64,000 nucleotides of DNA, from assembly GCA_945910005.1 (NCBI GenBank), contig OX246744.1:1422492-1486491 (forward strand), given 5' to 3'. Both the position numbers and the translations under genes were made by a program. Below, piece by piece: positions 57,689 through 64,000 of this stretch. The notes under the pieces are model-generated. The model did not search any database and was not told where the DNA came from. It worked only from the letters and a program-made list of their open reading frames with translations. Source of the DNA: Isoperla grammatica (taxonomy: Eukaryota; Arthropoda; Insecta; Plecoptera; Perlodidae). Every line of letters starts with the position of its first letter. The stretch's first letter is position 1.

Positions 57689-57900
57689 GTCTCCAACGTG
57701 GCGTAGAGGACCCGGACAACGTGGCGAGCGTCCTCAACGTCCGTCTTCTTGATCTCGTCCTCTAGATGATCGAGGACGGCGTTGAGCATCATCTCGCAGG
57801 GCGCCCCGTAGACCATGATGCGGCTCATGACGCACACACACACGTCCTCCAGCTGCCAGTACTTGCCCGTCGATATGCACGACATGATGGCGTCTATCAC
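57689..57900 (-). CDS. Exon 4 of the minus-strand gene (phase 0-2)
   Basis: The acceptor TTCCCCTCGCAACAG and donor GAC|GTGAGT bound 212 bases. They read VIDAIMSCISTGKYWQLE, then DVCVCVMSRIMVYGAPCE, then MMLNAVLDHLEDEIKKTD, then VEDARHVVRVLYATLE. It enters in phase 0, as exon 3 exits. Highly coding-like, probably helical, no recognised motif. It has no junction array of its own, although the exon 3 array reaches to within 50 bases of it. Confidence 0.8.
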
Positions 57901-57950
57901 CTGTTGCGAGGGGAACAAGATGGCGTCAAACACTTGTTAGTGGACTAACC

Positions 57951-60515
57951 TACCTGCACGGGCTTGTCTTGGACGGTGCGCTTGAGCAGTTTGTCGTAGA
58001 CGTGTACGGCTCGCTCGTAGTAGGACACACTCCAGACAGCGCAACTGTTGCCGGGACAATATGGCGGCCACCTACCTGCACGGGCTTGTCTTGGACGGTG
58101 CGCTTGAGCAGTTTGTCGTAGACGTGTACGGCTCGCTCGTAGTAGGACACACTCCAGACAGCGCAACTGTTGCCGGGACAATATGGCGGCCACCTACCTG
58201 CACGGGCTTGTCTTGGACGGTGCGCTTGAGCAGTTTGTCGTAGACGTGTACGGCTCGCTCGTAGTAGGACACACTCCAGACAGCGCAACTGTTGCCGGGA
58301 CAATATGCCCGCCACCTACCTGCACGGGCTTGTCTTGGACGGTGCGCTTGAGCAGTTTGTCGTAGACGTGTACGGCTCGCTCGTAGTAGGACACACTCCA
58401 GACAGCGCAACTGTTGCCGGGACAATATGGCGGCCACCTACCTGCACGGGCTTGTCTTGGACGGTGCGCTTGAGCAGTTTGTCGTAGACGTGTACGGCTC
58501 GCTCGTTGTAGGACACACTCCAGACAGCGCAACTGTTGCCGGGACAATATGGCGGCCACCTACCTGCACGGGCTTGTCTTGGACGGTGCGCTTGAGCAGT
58601 TTGTCGTAGACGTGTACGGCTCGCTCGTAGTAGGACACACTCCAGACAGCGCAACTGTTGCCGGGACAATATGCCCGCCACCTACCTGCACGGGCTTGTC
58701 TTGGACGGTGCGCTTGAGCAGTTTGTCGTAGACGTGTACGGCTCGCTCGTAGTAGGACACACTCCAGACAGCGCAACTGTTGCCGGGACAATATGCCCGC
58801 CACCTACCTGCACGGGCTTGTCTTGGACGGTGCGCTTGAGCAGTTTGTCGTAGACGTGTACGGCTCGCTCGTAGTAGGACACACTCCAGACAGCGCAACT
58901 GTTGCCGGGACAATATGGCGGCCACCTACCTGCACGGGCTTGTCTTGGACGGTGCGCCTGAGCAGTTTGTCGTAGACGTGTACGGCTCGCTCGTAGTAGG
59001 ACACACTCCAGACAGCGCAACTGTTGCCGGGACAATATGGCGGCCACCTACCTGCACGGGCTTGTCTTGGACGGTGCGCTTGAGCAGTTTGTCGTAGACG
59101 TGTACGGCTCCCTCGTAGTAGGACACACTCCAGACAGCGCAACTGTTGCCGGGACAATATGCCAACCACCTACCTGCACGGGCTTGTCTTGGACGGTGCG
59201 CTTGAGCAGTTTGTCGTAGACGTGTACGGCTCGCTCGTAGTAGGACACACTCCAGACAGCGCAACTGTTGCCGGGACAATATGGCGGCCACCTACCTGCA
59301 CGGGCTTGTCTTGTACGGTGCGCTTGAGCAGTTTGTCGTAGACGTGTACGGCTCGCTCGTAGTAGGACACACTCCAGACAGCGCAACTGTTGCCGGGACA
59401 ATATGGCCGCCACCTACCTGCACGGGCTTGTCTTGGACGGTGCGCTTGAGCAGTTTGTCGTAGACGTGCACGGCTCGCTCGTAGTAGGACACACTCCAGA
59501 CAGCGCAACTGTTGCCGGGACAATATGGCGGCCACCTACCTGCACGGGCTTGTCTTGGACGGTGCGCTTGAGCAGTTTGTCGTAGACGTGTACGGCTCGC
59601 TCGTAGTAGGACACACACCAGACAGCGCAACTGTTGCCGGGACAATATGGCGGCCACCTACCTGCACGGGCTTGTCTTGGACGGTGCGCTTGAGCAGTTT
59701 GTCGTAGACGTGTACGGCTCGCTCGTAGTAGGACACACTCCAGACAGCGCAACTGTTGCCGGGACAATATGGCGGCCACCTACCTGCACGGGCTTGTCTT
59801 GGACGGTGCGCTTGAGCAGTTTGTCGTAGACGTGCACGGCTCGCTCGTAGTAGGACACACTCCAGACAGCGCAACTGTTGCCGGGACAATATGGCGGCCA
59901 CCTACCTGCACGGGCTTGTCTTGGACGGTGCGCTTGAGCAGTTTGTCGTAGACGTGTACGGCTCGCTCGTAGTAGGACACACTCCAGACAGCGCAACTGT
60001 TGCCGGGACAATATGACGGCCACCTACCTGCACGGGCTTGTCTTGGACGGTGCGCTTGAGCAGTTTGTCGTAGACGTGTACGGCTCGCTCGTAGTAGGAC
60101 ACACTCCAGACAGCGCAACTGTTGCCGGGACAATATGGCCGCCACCTACCTGCACGGGCTTGTCTTGGACGGTGCGCTTGAGCAGTTTGTCGTAGACGTG
60201 CACGGCTCCCTCGTAGTAGGACACACTCCAGACAGCGCAACTGTTACCGGGACAATATGGCCGCCACCTACCTGCACGGGCTTGTCTTGGACGGTGCGCT
60301 TGAGCAGTTTGTCGTAGACGTGCACGGCTCCCTCGTAGTAGGACACACTCCAGACAGCGCAACTGTTGCCGGGACAATATGCCCGCCACCTACCTGCACG
60401 GGCTTGTCTTGGACGGTGCGCTTGAGCAGTTTGTCGTAGACGTGCACGGCTCGCTCGTAGTAGGACACGCGGTTACACTCCAGGCAACCGGTGCCGCGCA
60501 ACTGTTGCTGGAAGT
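57951..60515 (-). repeat. 122-bp array of the exon 3 donor junction, 21 copies
   Basis: TACCTGCACGGGCTTGTC recurs every 122 bases from 57,951 to 60,391. On the minus strand each unit is the last about 90 bases of exon 3 (ending AAGCCCGTGCAG), the donor GTAGGTGG, a short spacer GCCGCCATATTGTCCCGG, and CAACAGTTGCG leading into the next copy. The copies lack the ACCGGTTGCCTGGAGTGTAA version of the exon and carry a shorter join. Divergence is a few point changes (GGCGGC/GCCCGC/GCCGCC spacer, TACGGC/CACGGC). The array is about 98% of the 2.5 kb intron 3. Confidence 0.97.
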
Positions 60516-60617
60516 GGAAGACGCAGACGAGGGCCGACCAGATGATGACGCGTTCGTCCTGTTGGTACAACTGGTTGTCGGTGATGTCGCGGTCGAGGTC
60601 CTCGAGCCGCTTCAGGG
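60394..60617 (-). CDS. Exon 3 of the minus-strand gene (phase 1-0)
   Basis: The acceptor TTGTCTCGGTTTCAG and donor CAG|GTAGGT bound 224 bases. They read LKRLEDLDRDITDNQLYQQ, then DERVIIWSALVCVFHFQQ, then QLRGTGCLECNRVSYYERA, then VHVYDKLLKRTVQDKPVQ. The donor nearest the exon is intact, but 20 identical ones follow in the intron. Phase joins exactly to exon 2 (G|CC) and exon 4. A helical, charged sequence; C-x-x-C at GCLEC is a single pair and not enough to call a zinc site. Confidence 0.8.
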
Positions 60618-60639
60618 CTGAAACCGAGACAACATTGTA

Positions 60640-60745
60640 AAAAAATAAAATAAAATACATAAATTCACATTGAGAGTCCACCCACTCAGTAACGAAACTG
60701 ATTTGCAGTGGGGGACTTTAATTTAAAGCGAGTAAACCAACCCTG
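60640..60745 (+). repeat. Interspersed SINE-like fragment, second copy
   Basis: This is the partner of 11,985-12,085: ACCCACTCAGTAACGAAACT then GATTTGCAGTGGGGGACTTT then AATTTAAAG, preceded by AAAATAAAATACATAAATTC. It lies in intron 2. Confidence 0.65.
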
Positions 60746-60972
60746 TAGGCTCCGAACGCCATCGACGAGTCACACTGCGTCGTGCATTTTAATCAATTTT
60801 CTAAATTGGATTCAATCAATCGGATCCGTCAAAAGGATTAGGGAAGAAAAGGGAACTGATCAATCGCTAAAATCTTACGAGTGGCAGTCAGTCACCTCGG
60901 GCCCAGTCGAGCGAACACCGAATGGATCCTAAGATTGTACTCTACAGTAACTGTCACTTAGTATTAATACCC

Positions 60973-61624
60973 ACCTTCAATCGTCTGTCTGTGGGCGTGG
61001 CCCAATTCAAGGTCCTGCGTCAGACAGCGTCGGCCAATCACTGACTGAGTTATACTCACCTTCAATCGTCTGTCTGTGAGCGTTGCCCAATTCAAGGTCC
61101 TGCGTCAGACAGCGTCGGCCAATCACTGACTGAGTTATACTCACCTTCAATCGTCTGTCTGTGAGCGTTGCCCAATTCAAGGTCCTGCGTCAGACAGCGT
61201 CAGCCAGTCCGTGACTGAGTTATACTCACCTTCAATCGTCTGTCTGTGAGCGTGGCCCAATTCAAGGTCCTGCGTCAGACAGAGTCAGCCAGTCCGTGAC
61301 TGAGTAATACCCACCTTCAATTGTCTGTCTGTGAGCGTGGCCCAATTCAAGGTCCTGCGTCAGACAGCGTCGGCGAATCACTGACTGAGTAATACCCACC
61401 TTCAATCCTCTGCCTGTGGGCGTGGCCCAATTCAAGGTCCTGTATCAGACAGCGTCGGCCAATCACTGACTGAGTAATACCCACCTTCAATCCTCTGCCT
61501 GTGGGCGTGGCCCAATTTAAGGTCCTGCGTCAGACAGCGTCGGCCAATCACTGACTGAGTAATACCCACCTTCAATCCTCTGCCTGTGGGCGTGGCCCAA
61601 TTCAAGGTCCTGCGTCAGACAGAG
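60973..61624 (-). repeat. 85-bp array of the exon 2 donor junction, 8 copies
   Basis: CCTTCAAT (complement of the exon end ATTGAAGG) recurs at exactly 85-base steps: 60,974, 61,059, 61,144, 61,229, 61,314, 61,399, 61,484 and 61,569. Each unit carries the last about 50 bases of exon 2 (CTGACGCAGGACCTTGAATT then GGGCCACGCCCACAG) and a donor. Three internal copies have GTGAGTATA while the real exon and its neighbours have GTGGGTATT, so some decoy donors match the consensus better than the real one. Confidence 0.95.
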
Positions 61625-61718
61625 TCGCCCGATCTTGCTGACCTGTTGCGCGAAGAAGCCCAGCGAGGTGTTGTGACGTCGCCCGATAGATCGCAGCAGT
61701 CGCGTCAGCCGGCCCCAT
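61570..61718 (-). CDS. Exon 2 of the minus-strand gene (phase 2-1)
   Basis: 149 bases lie between an acceptor ending CATGCGCAG (weak pyrimidine tract) and the donor GTGGGTATT. They read WGRLTRLLRSIGRRHNTS, then LGFFAQQVSKIGRLCLTQ, then DLELGHAHRQRIE. Phase joins exon 1 (TT|A) and exon 3 (G|CC). The GTGGGT donor is suboptimal. Confidence 0.7.
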
Positions 61719-61814
61719 CTGCGCATGCGCGGAGTCACATCATTATAACCTACTCGACATCTACGTCACGTGACGTCGTGGGGTGATTGGAGGATAGTGA
61801 GAAGTATAGGACGT

Positions 61815-61930
61815 GGGCTGCCTTTCGTCTGGCTTCTCCCCCTCGACGTCAGGCTAGGATGGCTCTTCAGAAGCATACGCTTCCGCCGGCATAGATCTCG
61901 GGACGATCAACAAAGAACACAAACCAGGCC
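61815..61930 (-). repeat. Dispersed intronic fragment, copy 2 of 3
   Basis: The minus strand has GATCTATGCCGGCGGAAGCG then TATGCTTCTGAAGAGCCATC then GTCGAGGGGGAGAAGCCAGA then CGAAAGGC. It aligns to 62,315-62,420 over about 100 bases and to 55,950-56,050 over the last half. It lies in intron 1. Confidence 0.55.
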
Positions 61931-62314
61931 ACCAGGATAAGATGGCATCCCTGGCCAGGTGGTTTGAGAAAGAAAATAGAGTGTTATATCACATTACTTT
62001 TGGGCAGGAGTTAAAAAGCGGGGGAACGTATTTACTTCTTTAGAGAGTGTTCGGAATCAAAATGCTCACGAGCAATATCATAGGCCCTAACTAAATGTTG
62101 ATCGATTGAAATGAACATTTTATTCAGTGTAGGATCGCTAATTTTAAACCCTTACGTTGACGACATTTGGGGTTTAAAACTCATACTTTTGCAACTTGGC
62201 TAATCGAGACGATGTGTGGGTGAAATATGAAGGTAAAGACGTTTGGATGATTGGGACAATTAGAAGAGCGGGGTGGAAAAGTAAGAGGGGAGGAAACGGG
62301 AAGGGGGCGGATGT

Positions 62315-62420
62315 GGACTGCCTTATCGTCTGGCTTCTCCACCTCAAACTCTCCGGCTAGGGTGGCGTCCAAGCGGAAGCACACCGGCATAGCTCTTGGG
62401 ATCAGCAATGCACACAAACC
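62315..62420 (-). repeat. Dispersed intronic fragment, copy 3 of 3
   Basis: AGCTATGCCGGTGTGCTTCC then GCCACCCTAGCCGGAGAG then GAGGTGGAGAAGCCAGACGA then TAAGGCAGTCC matches the other two copies. All three sit in intron 1 or intron 5 of the same gene in the same orientation. Confidence 0.55.
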
Positions 62421-62473
62421 TACAAAGGTAGCAGTCCCCTTGCAAGTAAGCCCCCCTCCCAGACGTTACTCAC

Positions 62474-62610
62474 AATGAGACAGTCTTCTCGTCGGCAGGG
62501 TTACCGAATATAGACGAAGTAGCCTTGCCGAACGTTGAGTGTCCTCCTGTGTGTCTTCTGTTGACTAAAGCTGCCGACGGCCGCGAGCTGAAACTTTGAT
62601 GGGCCTTCAT
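62474..62610 (-). CDS. Exon 1 of the minus-strand gene, probable start
   Basis: The donor GTGAGTAAC follows a frame ending EKTVS plus two bases (phase 2). The proposed start ATG at 62,610-62,608, in context AGCAGGATGA, gives MKAHQSFSSRPSAALVNRR, then HTGGHSTFGKATSSIFG, then NPADEKTVS. The frame remains open upstream to about 62,724, so an earlier start or an acceptor (TTTGCTCGCAG) cannot be excluded. The Ser/His/Gly-rich N-terminus looks disordered. Joined exons 1-9 give about 554 codons. Confidence 0.6.
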
Positions 62611-62919
62611 CCTGCTGGTGTCGTGTTCGGGCGTTGATAACGCTTCGTCTGTTTGTTTGCAAACAACCACTGCCTGCTGGAGTCTGCGAGCAAACCAAGG
62701 TCTACTTGGCCAGGTCGTCGCCAAACTTTAAATGGGTGAGAAAATCGACTTGCTTAAACGCATAAAGTCGATGTGCGCTAAAGTGGATGAGCGAGTGCCA
62801 AGTGGGCCATTTTTGGTAGGCAGAACTAGTGCTGTGGATGAATCAAACGTCGAGTTAAGGCGCCTAAAACGATGCTCATGGGATACCATGAAAGGCGTTG
62901 GTTGCTAAAGAGCCGGTAT

Positions 62920-63045
62920 TTCAATGTCCAGTTAAAATTAACTTTCCAGTTAAATTGTTTTCACCATGACAACGGCCAATAAAAATACACCAAACTTGGC
63001 TTACCTGACAGTTAAATTTACTTAACACTTTAACTGGACATTGAA
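62920..63045. mobile_element. 126-bp foldback MITE upstream of the gene
   Basis: TTCAATGTCCAGTTAAA at the left end pairs with TTTAACTGGACATTGAA at the right, with further CAGTTAAAT/TTTAACTG motifs inside. It lies about 310 bases upstream of the proposed start codon. Confidence 0.7.
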
Positions 63046-63099
63046 GTTAGAGGCATAAGACAGCAGGACGGTGGCCATGAAAGTCGGAATCCGCTTAGG

Positions 63100-64000
63100 A
63101 GTGTGTAACAACTCACCTACCGAAGACTAGTAGCACGGGTCGTCGTCGGATAAACCGTACGTCACACGTCATCGAGGTGAGAATACGTCAATTTGCAAAC
63201 GACTCGCGTCCCTGTACAAAATCTCATCGCTCTAGCACGAACGGTTACCGAGTTGGACCGGGCCGTCAACGCGAATCGAAGTGTCTTAAAAAATTCATAA
63301 CACTTGTACCGTTTTACGTAGAAGGATGTGAAAACCGTTTACGTGTTCGTCTCGACGAGACGCACGCTACTGTTTCATCACGGGCTCGCGACGCCCACTT
63401 TATTTCGAAAAAAATTTTTTAGGTACCCGAACCGTTAGTCTTACGAAATCGAAATTTATTCGGTAAGCAGAAATGTTTATCACGAGTGTTACGAAGCAAA
63501 AACGACGCCTATCGGACCTCCGGTCTTCGAGTTACAAATGGCGTTGGTGGCGTCGCGACGTTAAGCGATGAAATTTATTATCCCGGATGAAAGGTTTTAT
63601 AATAATAATTAAACGACGAAGAAGAAATTTTCTACTCGTCGAGGACGGTCTCCGTCGTATTCGCGTTTGAAAATAGCACTTTTTCGCACGTTTTATTTTT
63701 TTACGGCTAAACGGTCGACGTTAGAATTTTTCTAATCTCATTTCTAGATTACCGGGTAGCCCACCTAAATTAACCGTTGTGTTAAAAAAATAAGTAATTT
63801 CCAAAGTCCAATAGTCTCCAAATTTGCTCACCGCGAGGGGTGAAACGAGATTTTGGGCGGCTCTAGCTCGGCGGGTACGTGCGTCAGTCGAATCTCGTTT
63901 GCACTTGTCGCTAGATGTTTGGCGGAAGAAAAATAAAAAAAATAAAAATCAATCATCGGTCGAACCGTTTGGCGGCTACGAGCGGTTGAATTTTTTGAAA
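63100..64000. other. CpG-rich stretch, no gene recognised
   Basis: From about 63,100 to the window end CG dinucleotides are frequent (words such as CGACGACG, TCGTCTCGACGAGACG, CGAAATCG), unlike the CpG-poor DNA to the left. The only open frame of note (63,177-63,422 +) shows no domain. It could be the promoter-side region of the minus-strand gene, or the start of a different repeat whose unit is longer than what is visible. Confidence 0.4.

Noticed and set aside
57950..60389. Ladder of 121-codon (minus) and 60-codon (plus) frames
   Set aside because: They repeat every 122 bp and cross the donor junction out of frame. They are shadows of the exon 3 array.
48700..60500. CRISPR-like arrays
   Set aside because: The repeats are directly adjacent with no unique spacers, have units of 62-140 bp containing splice sites, and lie in a eukaryotic gene.

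Overview
The window is animal nuclear DNA, not prokaryotic. It has short coding blocks bounded by GT...AG splice signals, long AT-rich non-coding stretches, many terminal-inverted-repeat (TIR) DNA elements, decayed non-LTR retrotransposons, tRNA-derived SINEs and large minisatellites. The LINE fragments (C-terminal H..GI..C..CG type) and the frequent TAGGCCTA words fit an invertebrate, quite possibly an arthropod. Nothing in the sequence fixes the species.

0-30 kb is a repeat-rich region with no convincing protein gene. It holds a 1.73 kb tandem duplication (0.2-3.6 kb) and at least a dozen TIR or foldback elements. Several have recognisable target-site duplications: TA at 9,989-11,038, ATA around a miniature Harbinger-like element at 15,903-16,429, and TTA at 20,807-20,963. 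A decayed LINE at 17.0-19.0 kb has part of its coding sequence blown up into a 91-bp minisatellite. At 20-22.6 kb on the + strand there is a set of exon-like, probably non-coding blocks, duplicated and separated by a 650-bp inverted-repeat element.

30.8-62.7 kb carries the main object, one gene on the minus strand. Nine coding exons (62,610 down to 46,498) join in perfect phase into about 554 codons. A tentative continuation (40,399 down to 30,817) is also phase-compatible and ends in a stop codon. I cannot name the protein; it looks largely alpha-helical and soluble. In five of the nine well-supported exons, a splice junction with the adjoining piece of exon has been tandemly amplified into the neighbouring intron. 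The arrays are an 85-bp unit x8 (donor), 122-bp x21 (donor), 62-bp x2 (donor), about 124-140-bp x33 (acceptor) and 78-bp x13 (acceptor). Copies always lie on the intron side, so several introns consist almost entirely of decoy splice sites. The 78-bp array is a multiple of three and stays open, so alternative acceptors could add 26-residue repeats to the protein. A further intron is filled by a 130-bp minisatellite with no visible exon origin.

In the tentative 3' part, one exon type (phase 1-1) occurs in several tandem copies. One copy contains a roughly 1 kb VNTR and another is split by a hAT-type element with an 8-bp target-site duplication.

The last kilobase (63.1-64.0 kb) is CpG-rich and differs in composition from the rest. 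I recognised no function there.
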